From Candidatus Anaerobiospirillum merdipullorum (GTDB taxonomy: Bacteria > Pseudomonadota > Gammaproteobacteria > Enterobacterales > Succinivibrionaceae): a stretch of 32,351 nt of DNA. The stretch is taken from contig JAHLFG010000078.1 of the NCBI GenBank assembly GCA_018883895.1, positions 1 through 32,351 of the forward strand, in the 5' to 3' direction. The notes beneath the pieces are model-generated. The model did no database searches and was not told the DNA's origin. It saw nothing but the letters and a program-made list of their open reading frames with translations. The translations under genes were made by a program, and so were the position numbers. Below are positions 8,220-17,358 of the stretch, in pieces. Position 1 is the stretch's first letter; every line of letters begins with the position of its first letter.

Positions 8220-9002
8220 ATGTCAACACCTTTAGTTTTAGCAGGTCAAGAATTTTCCTCACGCCTGATTATCGGCACCGGTAAATTTGCCTCAGCCGAG
8301 GCTTTACGGGCTGCGGCCCAAGCTTCCGGTGCGCAGATTGCGACCTTAGCCATCAAGCGCGTCGATACTCGTTTTGGCCGCGATGATATTGTGGCCCCGT
8401 TAAAGGAATTAGGGATTACCTTAATGCCCAATACTTCAGGAGCGCGTGATGCCCGTGAGGCGGTCTTTGCCGCCAAATTATCACGCGAGGCCTTAGGTAC
8501 CGATTGGATTAAGGTCGAAGTGCATCCGGATCAAAAGTATCTCTTACCTGATCCGGTAGAAACTTATAAGGCCTGCGCTGAATTGGTCAAAGAGGGTTTT
8601 AAGGTCTTTGCCTACTGCATGGCCGATCCGTGCCTGTGCAAGGCCTTAGAGGCTTTAGGCGTAGCTGCGGTGATGCCGCTGGGTGCACCGATTGGCTCAG
8701 CTAAGGGCTTGGAGACCTTGCCTTTCTTAAAGATCATTTTAAAGGAATGCCAAGTGCCGGTGGTGGTAGATGCCGGTATCGGTAGCCCGTCTGATGCGGC
8801 TAAGTCCTTTGAATTAGGCGCTAGCGCAGTGATGGTCAATACCGCCATTGCCGCAGCCCGCGATCCGATTGCGATGGCCGGTGCCTTCAAGCTTGCCTGT
8901 GAGGCCGGACGGAGTGCCTATGAGGCAGGTTTGGCTGCCACGGTGGAAACCGCAAGCGCCACTTCCCCGATGGAGCAATTTTTAAGCGAGGCGATGAAGT
9001 AA
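8220..9002 (+). CDS. thiG: Thiazole synthase ThiG
   Basis: This 260-aa TIM-barrel enzyme builds the thiazole phosphate ring from deoxyxylulose 5-phosphate, dehydroglycine and ThiS thiocarboxylate. [10 protein letters not shown] near residue 17, the Schiff-base Lys in WIKVE (Lys98), [32 protein letters not shown] and [13 protein letters not shown] are all present, and length is normal. The ATG at 8220 follows a strong AGGAGG (8206-8211) with 8-base spacing; an in-frame TTG at 8202 is less likely. The stop codon ends one base before the thiH ATG. ThiG works in a complex with ThiH in enterobacteria. Confidence 0.96.
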   Translation: MSTPLVLAGQEFSSRLIIGTGKFASAEALRAAAQASGAQIATLAIKRVDTRFGRDDIVAPLKELGITLMPNTSGARDAREAVFAAKLSREALGTDWIKVEVHPDQKYLLPDPVETYKACAELVKEGFKVFAYCMADPCLCKALEALGVAAVMPLGAPIGSAKGLETLPFLKIILKECQVPVVVDAGIGSPSDAAKSFELGASAVMVNTAIAAARDPIAMAGAFKLACEAGRSAYEAGLAATVETASATSPMEQFLSEAMK

Positions 9003-10127
9003 ATGTCATTTTTTGATGAGATCTCAAAAATCGATGTCGATAAGTTTGCACCATTAGTAGAAAGCCGCACCGATGCGGATGTCGAGCGCGCGCTGGCTAA
9101 GGAAGATGGGCTAGATTTAGATGATTTTGCCGCGTTGATTTCTGAAAATGCGCGCATCCATTATTTAAAGGAAATGGCCTATCGCTCGATGAATTTAACT
9201 AGGCGGCGTTTTGGGCGTACGGTGAATATGTATTTGCCGCTCTATCTTACCAATCTGTGCTCCAATCGCTGCGCCTATTGCGGTTTCTCCACGGCCAACA
9301 AGTTCCCGCGTACCGTTTTGACCATGCAGGAGATTGAAGAGGAATGCGTGGCCATTAATAAGCTAGGCTACGAAAATATCCTACTGGTGTCAGGTGAAAA
9401 TGAGCGCCGTGCGGGCATGCCGTATTTTCGTGAAGTGTTACCGATCGTCAAGAAATACGCCGCCTTCTTACAAATGGAAGTGCAGCCTTTAAGCACCGAG
9501 GATTATGCTGAGTTAAAGACCTTGGGTTTGGATGCGGTGTCGGTCTATCAGGAAACCTATCACCCTGGCTGCTACAAGAAAAACCATTTGGCCGGCAAGA
9601 AGATGGATATGCGCTGGCGCATGGAGACTCCCGATCGCTTAGGACAGGCGGGCATTGATAAGGTTGGTATCGGCGCGCTACTGGGGCTGTATGACTGGAA
9701 GGTTGACTGCATGGCGGTGGCAATGCATGTGCTCTATATGCGCAAGAACTATTGGAAGACCCGTTTGTCGGTATCCTTCCCGCGCCTGCGTCCGGCCGCC
9801 GGTGGCTTCCAACCGCACACTCCGGTCACCGATAGCAAGATTATTCAGTTAATCTGCGCCTTCCGCATCTTTGATCATGAGCTGGATTTAACCATCTCCA
9901 CCCGTGAAGGGGCGGAGTTCCGCGACATGATTATTCCGCTGGGTATCACTGCAGTTAGCGCTGGATCGTCCACGGAGCCGGGTGGTTATGCCCATAAGGG
10001 TAAGTACCTTGAGCAATGGACCGTCAATGATGATAGAAGCGTGGATGAAGTGGTCGCGGCACTGCATAAAAATAATTTAGAGGCAGTGTTCCACGACGCC
10101 TCCACCACCTACTTTAGAGCAGTCTAA
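9003..10127 (+). CDS. thiH: 2-iminoacetate synthase ThiH (tyrosine lyase)
   Basis: This 374-aa radical-SAM enzyme cleaves tyrosine to dehydroglycine and p-cresol, feeding ThiG. The cluster motif is C86-SNR-C90-AY-C93 within YLTNLCSNRCAYCGFS. Other typical stretches are LVSGENE, EVQPLSTEDY, VYQETYHPGCY, RLSVSFPRLRPA, STREGAEFRD and SAGSSTEPGGY. The length fits the roughly 377 residues of E. coli ThiH. It begins directly after the thiG stop codon and is the last gene of the operon, followed by a terminator. Use of ThiH rather than the oxygen-dependent glycine oxidase ThiO fits an anaerobic lifestyle. Confidence 0.97.
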   Translation: MSFFDEISKIDVDKFAPLVESRTDADVERALAKEDGLDLDDFAALISENARIHYLKEMAYRSMNLTRRRFGRTVNMYLPLYLTNLCSNRCAYCGFSTANKFPRTVLTMQEIEEECVAINKLGYENILLVSGENERRAGMPYFREVLPIVKKYAAFLQMEVQPLSTEDYAELKTLGLDAVSVYQETYHPGCYKKNHLAGKKMDMRWRMETPDRLGQAGIDKVGIGALLGLYDWKVDCMAVAMHVLYMRKNYWKTRLSVSFPRLRPAAGGFQPHTPVTDSKIIQLICAFRIFDHELDLTISTREGAEFRDMIIPLGITAVSAGSSTEPGGYAHKGKYLEQWTVNDDRSVDEVVAALHKNNLEAVFHDASTTYFRAV

Positions 10128-10137
10128 ACGCTCTTTA

Positions 10138-10180
10138 CCCAAGCCTGCCTCGTAAACGGGCAGGCTCTGGGATGTTTTTT
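10138..10180 (+). terminator. Terminator of the thi operon
   Basis: AGCCTGCC (10142-10149) pairs with GGCAGGCT (10159-10166); CCC (10138-10140) and GGG (10169-10171) can extend the stem. A T6 run follows at 10175-10180. It sits 11 bases after the thiH stop. Confidence 0.8.
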
Positions 10181-10266
10181 ATATGCCTTGGTAGCTGTCA
10201 GTTATGCTCTGAGAGCTACTTATCTAGCAAATAAGCTGTCAGCTTTTACTGTTAAAGCATGCGCTC

Positions 10267-11484
10267 TCAGGCGGTCTCAATTAACTTTAAGGTCACCTGC
10301 AAGGACTTTTCAAAGCTTTGTAACGGCAGGAACTCAAAGCGTGAGTGGAAATTGTGTGCTCCGGTAAAATAATTGGGGGTCACAATGCCACGGGCTGATA
10401 AGCAGGAGCCGTCAGTACCGCCACGCATGGCATAGGTCTTAGCTTCAATGCCTAAAGCCTGCAAGGCCGCATAGAGCTTGGCAATCGGCGCATCGCTCTT
10501 ACTTACATTATTGGCAATGTTTTCATAGGTGTCGCTAATGACGCAGGAGATCTTGGCGCGCGGATATTGCGCTTGCATCTTGGCAGCAGCTTCCTGAGCA
10601 AAAGCGCGGCGGCGCTGATAATTGGCCTTATCAAAGTCGCGAATATGCATCTGCACGGTGCAATTGAGCGCATCGCCACTAATGCCCTGAAACCACCAAT
10701 AGCCTTCCTTGTCGGCAGTGTGTTCAGGCGTTTGCAATCTATCAAAAAGCGCAATTAAGTCATGGGCAATTAAAATCGGGTTGACCAATTGGCCCTTGGC
10801 CGACATTGGATGGGCAGTGACACCTTGAATCTGGTAGGTGACTGAGCCGGCATTAAAGGTTTCATAGACCACCTCGCCTAGCGCACAGGAGTCAATGGTA
10901 TAGGCATAATCGGGCTTAAAGATCTCTAAATTAAGTAGCTTCGATCCGCGCAGGCCAATTTCCTCATCCGGCACAAAGGCAATATAGATATCTCCATGGG
11001 GCCGTTGTTCTTGTTGCACGATGGCAAGTGCCGTCATGATATTGGCCATCGCCGACTTGTTGTCCGCGCCTAAGACCGAAGTGCCGTCAGAAAATAAGAT
11101 CTCTTGCCCGACATAAGCGTTAAGCTCGGGATGCTCGGCAAGCGGCATGACGATATGCTCTTTTTCATTTAACGTCACATCACCGCCTTGATAGGAGATG
11201 ATTTGCGGGTGAATGTCCGGGGACAGGCTTACATCCACGGTATCTAAGTGCGAGACAAAACCAATAGCCGGAGCGGGGCGATTGCCTTTTAACCGGGCAG
11301 TGACAATGCCGTGCTCATCTTGCGCAACTTGCTCTAAACCAAGCTCCGTTAACTCCTTACACAAGAGCTTGCCTAAAGTAATTTGCCCCGGTGAGGAAGG
11401 AACCTCAGTCTTAGAGGCATCAGATTGCGAGGAAATGGCGGTATAGCGCATAAAGCGCTCCACCAACATAGCTTGATAGTTCAT
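10267..11484 (-). CDS. pepT: Peptidase T (tripeptide aminopeptidase)
   Basis: This 405-aa cytoplasmic zinc peptidase of the M20B family removes N-terminal residues from tripeptides. Likely metal and catalytic residues are visible: SHLDTVD (His79, Asp81), LGADNKSA (Asp141), VPDEEIG (Glu174, Glu175), TIDS (Asp198) and a late His in TGAHNFHSRFE. Length matches E. coli PepT (408). The start at 11484 (MNYQAMLVERFMRYTAISSQSD) gives the standard N-terminus, although the ribosome binding site is weak. It lies 52 bases downstream of a small exported-protein gene on the same strand and may be co-transcribed with it. Confidence 0.95.
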   Translation of the reverse strand: MNYQAMLVERFMRYTAISSQSDASKTEVPSSPGQITLGKLLCKELTELGLEQVAQDEHGIVTARLKGNRPAPAIGFVSHLDTVDVSLSPDIHPQIISYQGGDVTLNEKEHIVMPLAEHPELNAYVGQEILFSDGTSVLGADNKSAMANIMTALAIVQQEQRPHGDIYIAFVPDEEIGLRGSKLLNLEIFKPDYAYTIDSCALGEVVYETFNAGSVTYQIQGVTAHPMSAKGQLVNPILIAHDLIALFDRLQTPEHTADKEGYWWFQGISGDALNCTVQMHIRDFDKANYQRRRAFAQEAAAKMQAQYPRAKISCVISDTYENIANNVSKSDAPIAKLYAALQALGIEAKTYAMRGGTDGSCLSARGIVTPNYFTGAHNFHSRFEFLPLQSFEKSLQVTLKLIETA

Positions 11485-11536
11485 AGCTGATTTCTTTTTA
11501 CCACAACAAAACTTAAAACTAAGCGTGCCTTAAAGC

Positions 11537-12040
11537 TTAAGGCTCAAACATTTGATTTAAATACAGGCCATCCGTGCGTGACAATTCATACAAAGGCTTG
11601 CCGCTACCATCAGTAAGCTGTAGCTCTTTATACATACAATCGCCAAATTCCGGCTGATAGTCAGTGGCGGAGATTATCAGAGCCACTTTACCGTTGCTGC
11701 CGGTAAGTTGTAAGGAGCACTTTTTATCTAGTGGCTGCGTGGATTTGATGGTCTGAAAATAAGCCTCGTAGTAATCGCCGACATAGACATAGGGGATGCC
11801 GTGAACGAGGTTAATCACCGCCAGCTTATCAGCTTGTCCCTTGATGGCAAAGGTGCCGCATACATAGCTTGCTGGTGTATCGGGCATTTCCAACATTCTT
11901 TCGTCCATATAGCCGTCAGTATCGATGGCAGGGGGCGGGGCGAGCATTTGATTTAAATTAGCGGCGCTAAGCCCGGCCTGGGCTGAGCATGTCAGGGCTA
12001 AGGTGATGGCACCGCAGGCGGCGCCCCATAATTTTTTCAT
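11537..12040 (-). CDS. Exported protein of unknown function
   Basis: The 167-aa product starts with a clear signal peptide (MKKLWGAACGAITLALTCSAQA, cleavage near residue 22). The ATG at 12040 is chosen over an upstream TTG because AAGGAG lies 6-7 bases before it. The mature part has a short Pro-rich, acidic start (LAPPPAIDTDGYMDE), then alternating hydrophobic residues that suggest a beta-rich domain, and three Cys (in YVCGTF, KKCSL and GDCMY), so at most one disulfide. I do not recognise the family. It lies between the AbgT transporter gene and pepT on the same strand, behind a probable terminator, so it probably has its own promoter. Confidence 0.7.
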   Translation of the reverse strand: MKKLWGAACGAITLALTCSAQAGLSAANLNQMLAPPPAIDTDGYMDERMLEMPDTPASYVCGTFAIKGQADKLAVINLVHGIPYVYVGDYYEAYFQTIKSTQPLDKKCSLQLTGSNGKVALIISATDYQPEFGDCMYKELQLTDGSGKPLYELSRTDGLYLNQMFEP

Positions 12041-12077
12041 GACCAACTCCTTTATTTATCTTTGCGTAGGCTTGACT

Positions 12078-12112
12078 AAAACACACCCGCTTTAGCTTAC
12101 GGCCAAAGCGGG
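12078..12112 (-). terminator. Probable terminator of the abgT-family gene
   Basis: On the minus strand CCCGCTTT pairs with AAAGCGGG (plus-strand arms 12086-12093 and 12105-12112), followed by TGTGTTTTAG. The T-run is short, so termination may be partial. Confidence 0.6.
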
Positions 12113-12145
12113 CGGGGCACAATCATTTATCCTATAAAGTGTGCT

Positions 12146-13717
12146 TTAAGGCTGCGGGAACATAGTTGACGGATAGTCAAAGCCGGAGTTAAAGCCCAGC
12201 GGGATGCCCAGCATCCAGTAGCCATAGAGCACAATGGTCAGCACGATGAGCAGCGCTCCGGTATAGGGCAGCATCATCGAGCATAAGGTACCGACACCGG
12301 CCTTAGAGCAGTACTTCTGGCAATACATGATAAGTAGCGGATAGAAGGGGAATAACGGAGTGGAGACATTCACCGCGCTATCCGAGACGCGGAAGGCCGC
12401 CTGCGTTAATTCCGGTGACAGCCCTAACATCATTAACATCGGCACGAAGATGGTAGATAAGATTGCCCACTTGGAGGTCGCCGAGGTAATGAGGATATTG
12501 AGTATGCCGGTTAAAATGATGATGCCAAATAAGGTAAGTCCCGAGGGCATACCCAAGTTCTTTAAGAACTCGGCGCCGGCGATGGCCAAGAGTGAGCCAA
12601 TTTGCGACTGCCCAAAGACATAGAGGAATTGGCCGGCAAAGAAGCAGAACACCATGAAGGAAATTAACATGCGCATGATGTTTTCCATCGCATGAATGAC
12701 GTCGTTAGCGCTCTTGTAGGTTCCGGCGGCAAAGCCATACACCAGGCCCGGCACGGCAAAGAAGATAAAGAGGAAGGGCACTAAGCATTGCATTACCGGG
12801 GCGGTCGGCGCAGTCAGCGAGCCGTTTTCGGCACGCATAATGCTATTGTCCGGGTAGCAGAGTACAAACAGGATCACCAAGAGTAAGATAGCAGTGGCGG
12901 CGCCTAAGCGGAAGGCGCGATTTTCGCGCGGGGTGGGGGTGGTCAGCTTGGTGTCATTGTCATCGGCAATCTTATCGTCAACGGGCATAAAGGCTTGCAG
13001 ACGCGGCTCGACAATCTTATCGGTGACAAACCAGCAAGTTAAGATGACAAAAATCGTACCGCCTAAGGCATAGAAGTAATTACATAAGACGTTGACCGAA
13101 TAATCCGGGTCAATGATGCGGGCGGCATGCTCGGTAAAGCCCTGCATTACCGGGTCAATCATCGACGGGGTAAAGGAGGCAGTAAAGCCACCGGCAAGAC
13201 CTGCAAAAGAGCAGGCGATACCGGCCAGCGGATGACGACCGCAGCAATAGAACATTAAGGCGGAGACCGGCATTAAGACGGTATAGGCTGAATCTGAGGC
13301 CACGTGGCAGAGAATGGAAACAAAAATCACTGCCGGGGTGAGAATTTGCTTGGGCGTAATGGTTAGCAGTTTATGTAAGAGCGCATGAATAAAGCCCGAG
13401 CCCTCGGCAATACCGATACCTAAGGTCACCACAATGGTGATGCCCAAGGGCGGGAAGTTCATGAAATTCTTTACCGAGTTGATGATAAAGGCTACCAAGT
13501 TTTCCGGCAGGAAGATATTTTGAATCTGAATTTTTTCGCCGGTATTGGGATGGATATAGTCAAACTCGACATAGGAGAGTAAGAAGGAACACACCATGGC
13601 GATAATTAACGCATAAATAAAGAGCATGGTGATGTGCGGCAGGCGATTGCCCAGGCGCTCGACGCCGTTTAAAAAACGCGTGAGCAGGCCTACCTGTGGT
13701 GAATTGGCGGTACTCAT
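12146..13717 (-). CDS. AbgT family transporter
   Basis: This 523-aa inner-membrane protein is of the AbgT family, whose founder imports p-aminobenzoyl-glutamate; other members export sulfonamides. Seen: LNGVERLGNRLPHITMLFIYA at the N-terminus, a loop with LPENLVAFI, PPLGITIVVTLGIGIAEGSG, CHVASDSAYTVLMP, AGLAGGFTASFTPSMIDPV and, near the C-terminus, SDSAVNVSTPLFPFYPLL, with about a dozen hydrophobic segments. The length fits E. coli AbgT (508). It is a single-gene unit ending at a hairpin, with pepT downstream on the same strand. AbgA and AbgB, the enzymes that act on AbgT cargo in E. coli, are M20 peptidases, as is PepT, so a link through peptide or aminobenzoyl-glutamate use is possible. The substrate is not shown by the sequence. 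Confidence 0.9.
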   Translation of the reverse strand: MSTANSPQVGLLTRFLNGVERLGNRLPHITMLFIYALIIAMVCSFLLSYVEFDYIHPNTGEKIQIQNIFLPENLVAFIINSVKNFMNFPPLGITIVVTLGIGIAEGSGFIHALLHKLLTITPKQILTPAVIFVSILCHVASDSAYTVLMPVSALMFYCCGRHPLAGIACSFAGLAGGFTASFTPSMIDPVMQGFTEHAARIIDPDYSVNVLCNYFYALGGTIFVILTCWFVTDKIVEPRLQAFMPVDDKIADDNDTKLTTPTPRENRAFRLGAATAILLLVILFVLCYPDNSIMRAENGSLTAPTAPVMQCLVPFLFIFFAVPGLVYGFAAGTYKSANDVIHAMENIMRMLISFMVFCFFAGQFLYVFGQSQIGSLLAIAGAEFLKNLGMPSGLTLFGIIILTGILNILITSATSKWAILSTIFVPMLMMLGLSPELTQAAFRVSDSAVNVSTPLFPFYPLLIMYCQKYCSKAGVGTLCSMMLPYTGALLIVLTIVLYGYWMLGIPLGFNSGFDYPSTMFPQP

Positions 13718-13869
13718 ATTAAACCTATTTTAAACTGCAAAACAAACTTAAGTCATTAAACATCAGCTCCTAAGCAAGATCTCTTAAGGAGCAGCCTAAG
13801 GCTTTAAATTGTAACAAATAAGCGGCCTTAAGCGGGGAATTTGCCCGTCGCAACGCACATTTTGTGCAC

Positions 13870-13895
13870 AAAAAAGGGGCGGTTATCCCGCCCCT
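13870..13895 (-). terminator. Intrinsic terminator of the TRAP-uxaC operon
   Basis: Read on the minus strand, AGGGGCGG and CCGCCCCT form an 8-bp GC-rich stem with a 5-base loop (plus-strand arms 13875-13882 and 13888-13895), followed by a run of Ts. It begins 20 bases after the uxaC stop. Confidence 0.9.
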
Positions 13896-13914
13896 CCTTG
13901 AGGACACTTAACTA

Positions 13915-15324
13915 TTACAGGCCAAAGCCAAAGTAGCGATTGGCGTTGTTGAAGGAAATATCCTGCACCAACTGGCCTAAGAACTCGATGTCAGCCGGGT
14001 ACATGCCGCGTTCGACCCAAGAGCCGATGAGGTTGCACATAATGCGACGGAAGTACTCGTGACGGGTATAGGACAGGAAGCTGCGCGAATCCGTTAACAT
14101 ACCAACGAAGTTGCCTAAGATAGACAGCGAGGCGAGGCTGGTCATTTGATCTATCATGCCATGATAGCTGTCATTAAACCACCACGCAGAGCCTTGCTGA
14201 ATCATGCCCGGAGTTACGGTACCCTGGAAGGAGCCGATGGCCGCACCGATGATAGCGTTGTCGCACGGATTGAGCGAGTACCAAATCATCTTGGGCAGGC
14301 TGTTATTCTTTAACAGCTCATTCATTAAGGTGGTGATGCCATAGGCGCAGGCATTGTTGTCAATGCAATCAAAGCCGGTATCGGCACCTAACTTGGCAAA
14401 CATGTCGCTGTTAGGATCACGGATGGCACCATAGTGCATCTGCATCACCCAGCCATACTTGCTATAGCCCTTGGCCAAGTGCACTAAGATCATGCTCTTG
14501 TAGGCCTCAATTTCAGATGGGCTTAAGGTCTCACCTTGCAGACCCTTTTGGAAGATAGCTTCAAGCTTGTCCTTAGAGACAATACGGCAGTAGGCATAGT
14601 CAACACCATGATCAGAGGCCTTGCAGCCCATGTCATTGAAGAACTTCATGCGCTCATCTAAGGCGGCAAAGAAGTCCTCGCACGAGCTAATCGGCCGGCC
14701 GGTAATGTTGGCAATGTGGGTTACATAGTCAGCAAAGCCCGGTTTTTCAATCTTCATGGCCTTGTCAGGACGCCATGCCGGCAGTACCTTGCAGACGCTG
14801 TTGGGGTCGGCTGCTAATTTCTGATGCCACTCTAAGGTATCGCCCGGATCGTCGGTGGTGCAGACTAATTTGACATTGGAGCGCTTGATAATGGCCTGTA
14901 CGCGGAAGTCATCGGTGGCTAACTTGGCATTGCATTGATCCCAAATTTCACGGCAGGTCTTTTCGCTTAAGGTCTTGGTAATGCCGAAATAACGTTGTAA
15001 CTCTAAGTGGGTCCAGTGATAGAGCGGATTACCGATAGCACGCGGCAGGGTGCGGGCAAATTGCTCAAACTTTTCGTAATCTGAACTTTCCGAGCCGGTG
15101 ATTAACTTCTCATCGACGCCATTTGATCTAATCATGCGCCACTTGTAGTGATCGCCGCCGAGCCAAGCTTCGGTGATATTGCGGAACTGATGATTATTGG
15201 CAATCTGCTCGGGGTTGATGTGGCAGTGATAGTCAATAATCGGCATCTTGGCAGCATAGGAGTGGAACAGGGTCTTAGCGGTATCACTCTCTAAGAGAAA
15301 GTCCTTATCCATAAAGTCTTTCAT
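13915..15324 (-). CDS. uxaC: Glucuronate (uronate) isomerase
   Basis: This 469-aa enzyme isomerises D-glucuronate to D-fructuronate and D-galacturonate to D-tagaturonate, the first cytoplasmic step of hexuronate catabolism. The N-terminal metal-site motif DYHCHINPEQI (His33, His35) is clear, as are LVCTTDDPGDTLEWH, LPAWRPDK, MQMHYGAIRDPN and SRSFLSYTRHEYFRR. E. coli UxaC has 470 residues. The ATG at 15324 follows GGAGAG at good spacing; a GTG at 15336 is an alternative. It is the last gene of the minus-strand TRAP operon, 101 bases after dctM across a hairpin, and ends at a strong terminator. Confidence 0.97.
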   Translation of the reverse strand: MKDFMDKDFLLESDTAKTLFHSYAAKMPIIDYHCHINPEQIANNHQFRNITEAWLGGDHYKWRMIRSNGVDEKLITGSESSDYEKFEQFARTLPRAIGNPLYHWTHLELQRYFGITKTLSEKTCREIWDQCNAKLATDDFRVQAIIKRSNVKLVCTTDDPGDTLEWHQKLAADPNSVCKVLPAWRPDKAMKIEKPGFADYVTHIANITGRPISSCEDFFAALDERMKFFNDMGCKASDHGVDYAYCRIVSKDKLEAIFQKGLQGETLSPSEIEAYKSMILVHLAKGYSKYGWVMQMHYGAIRDPNSDMFAKLGADTGFDCIDNNACAYGITTLMNELLKNNSLPKMIWYSLNPCDNAIIGAAIGSFQGTVTPGMIQQGSAWWFNDSYHGMIDQMTSLASLSILGNFVGMLTDSRSFLSYTRHEYFRRIMCNLIGSWVERGMYPADIEFLGQLVQDISFNNANRYFGFGL

Positions 15325-15377
15325 AATACTCTCCACATGAATTTAACTAAGTGAGTGTAATTAGGGGCTGTTGCATC

Positions 15378-15404
15378 AAGCCCGCCATCTAGGCGGGCTT
15401 TTTT
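15378..15404 (+). terminator. GC-rich hairpin between dctM and uxaC with its T-run on the plus strand
   Basis: AAGCCCGCC (15378-15386) and GGCGGGCTT (15392-15400) form a perfect 9-bp stem around ATCTA, followed by TTTT. The T-run is on the plus strand, but the flanking genes are both on the minus strand. On that strand the stem is preceded by As and followed by GATG, so it is more likely an intercistronic stem-loop that protects or partly attenuates the operon message than its terminator. Confidence 0.6.
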
Positions 15405-15425
15405 GGTGACTAAATTAAGTTGATA

Positions 15426-16736
15426 CTAGAGTGTTGCTTGATAGCCGGCAAGTTCAGGTAACCAGCTGGACACGGCCGGGAAGTAGGTGCAGATCATCAA
15501 CACGGCAATAATGACCAGGTAGTACGGTAACAAGGGCTTGAACACGCGCTCGATAGTGGTTCCTGCCACCTTAACACCGACGAACAGAATGTTGCCCACC
15601 GGCGGAGTAATGGTACCGATGCAGAGGTTGTAGGTAATCATGATACCAAACTCGATCGGGCTTAAGCCGCAAGCCATACCGATAGGCAGGAAGATCGGGG
15701 TGAAGATCAAGATAGCCGGAGTGGTATCTAAGAAGGTACCGACGAAGAGTAAGAAGATATTGATGATAAGTAAAATGATGTACTTATTAGTACTGATGGC
15801 ATTGAGCATATCGCCCACGGCAGCCGGGATGTTCACGAAGGAAATTACCCACGACATGATGGAGGACACACCAATGAGCAGCACGATAATGCCGGTCATT
15901 AAAGCCGAGTCAGCATAAATCTTCTTTAAATCCTTCCAGGTGATGGAGCGGTAGATGATGGACAAAATGAGCGAGTAGACCACAGCCACAATGGCGCCTT
16001 CGGTGGCGGTAAAGGCACCGGTAATAATACCGGCAATTACCACGACGATAAGGAAGAGCGAAGGCAGTGCATCTAAGGTCACCTTAATGGCTAAGGCTGA
16101 GGTGATCTTTTGGGTATCGCCCTTGTAGCCCAAGCGCTTGGCATAGAAGAAAGCCACCACCATGCAGGCCAGGCCCCATAAAATGCCCGGGATGTAACCT
16201 GCTAAGAACAGCGCAGCTACGGAAGTACCACCGGAGACCAAGGAGTAGGTAATGAGCACATTGGACGGCGGAATTAACAGACCGGTAGGGGCGGTAGCAA
16301 TGTTAACGGTGGACATATAGTCCTTGCTGTAGCCTTGCTTCTCGGCAATCGGGCCAATGATGGAGCCCATAGCAGAGGCCGCGGCCACACCGGAGCCGGA
16401 AATGGCACCGAACATCATGTTGGCCATGGTATTGGTATGCGCATAGGAGCCCGGGAGCTTGCCCACAAGTAGACGGGCAAAGTTCATGAGGCGGATGGCG
16501 ATACCACCACTATTCATAATATTACCGGCCAAGATGAAGAACGGAATGGCGATCAAGGTGAAGACCGAGATACCGGTAAAGGTACGCTGCGAGCCGGTCT
16601 GCAGCATCATGTTAAAGTCCAAGGCACCGGCACCGGCGACGATGGAGGAAATGGCGATGGCGATACAAATCGGCACACCTAAAACAAGCAGCACCAGCAT
16701 CAGGGCTGCCATGGTTAATCCTACAGTTAGAGTCAT
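15426..16736 (-). CDS. dctM: TRAP transporter large permease DctM
   Basis: This 436-aa inner-membrane protein is the ion-coupled permease of a tripartite ATP-independent transporter. It starts with LTMAALMLVLLVLGVPICIAIA, and carries FTLIAIPFFILAGNIMNSGG, GAISGSGVAAASAMGS, TAPTGLLIPPSN, GAFTATEGAIVAV, FLDTTPAILIFTPIFLPI and TYNLCIGTITPPVGN, all typical of the DctM/SiaM/UehC group. About a dozen membrane segments are evident. It starts 14 bases after dctQ. Its place between dctPQ and uxaC points to hexuronate uptake, which is inference from context. Confidence 0.95.
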   Translation of the reverse strand: MTLTVGLTMAALMLVLLVLGVPICIAIAISSIVAGAGALDFNMMLQTGSQRTFTGISVFTLIAIPFFILAGNIMNSGGIAIRLMNFARLLVGKLPGSYAHTNTMANMMFGAISGSGVAAASAMGSIIGPIAEKQGYSKDYMSTVNIATAPTGLLIPPSNVLITYSLVSGGTSVAALFLAGYIPGILWGLACMVVAFFYAKRLGYKGDTQKITSALAIKVTLDALPSLFLIVVVIAGIITGAFTATEGAIVAVVYSLILSIIYRSITWKDLKKIYADSALMTGIIVLLIGVSSIMSWVISFVNIPAAVGDMLNAISTNKYIILLIINIFLLFVGTFLDTTPAILIFTPIFLPIGMACGLSPIEFGIMITYNLCIGTITPPVGNILFVGVKVAGTTIERVFKPLLPYYLVIIAVLMICTYFPAVSSWLPELAGYQATL

Positions 16737-16750
16737 AATATGTCAGCTCC

Positions 16751-17263
16751 TTATACCGGATCTTGATTCTTGCCGTACTCAGAGACGTTCGGGTCGCCTA
16801 ACTTACGCACCATGTCATATAAGTTAAGCAGGCAGTAAATGGCGATGATGACGCCGGCAATCGGTAATACGGCATACATCAGGCCCATCGAGACGCCTAA
16901 GGAAGCGGTAACCTGAGTGGTGTTCATCTGCACCATATAAGCGCCGCCGTAGACGAGTAACAAAATGGCGGTGGCTAACACCAAGATCTCAGAGAAGATG
17001 TCTAAAAATACGCGGGCACGTCCGGTGAACCTGTTGTACACGAAGGACATGCACAGATGACCACGCTGACCAAACACTACAGAAGCGGCTAAAATCGACA
17101 GCCAGGTAAAGCTATAGGTAATAAGCTCTTCTGAAATGGTACTCGGAGAGTTGAAGAAATAGCGTGAGGTAATTTGATAAGTACCCACCACGGTCATCAT
17201 CATGAATAGAAACACGCAAAACGCCGTGAGGCCCTTATCTAAAGCATTGCGAATAGCCTGCAT
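16751..17263 (-). CDS. dctQ: TRAP transporter small permease DctQ
   Basis: This 170-aa protein with four hydrophobic segments pairs with DctM. Family features include FLFMMMTVVGTYQITSRYFFN near the first two segments, EELITYSFTWLSILAASVVFGQRGHLCM in the middle, and a short hydrophilic C-terminal tail. Gene order dctP, dctQ, dctM and the 14-base gap to dctM are classical. It is separated from dctP by 95 bases containing a hairpin. Confidence 0.93.
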   Translation of the reverse strand: MQAIRNALDKGLTAFCVFLFMMMTVVGTYQITSRYFFNSPSTISEELITYSFTWLSILAASVVFGQRGHLCMSFVYNRFTGRARVFLDIFSEILVLATAILLLVYGGAYMVQMNTTQVTASLGVSMGLMYAVLPIAGVIIAIYCLLNLYDMVRKLGDPNVSEYGKNQDPV

Positions 17264-17322
17264 TATGGATTCCTCGTAGAAAACTAAGCTCCTGCCACAT
17301 TTATACTTGCAGGATTAAGGGG

Positions 17323-17346
17323 AAAGCCGCACCTTACTGCGGCTTT
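17323..17346 (-). other. Intercistronic stem-loop between dctP and dctQ
   Basis: AAAGCCGC (17323-17330) and GCGGCTTT (17339-17346) form a perfect 8-bp stem with an 8-base loop. Neither strand has a good T-run after it. It begins 13 bases past the dctP stop and probably helps the binding-protein message outlast the permease message, as in other binding-protein operons (inference). Confidence 0.6.
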
Positions 17347-17358
17347 CTTGTAGGTTTA

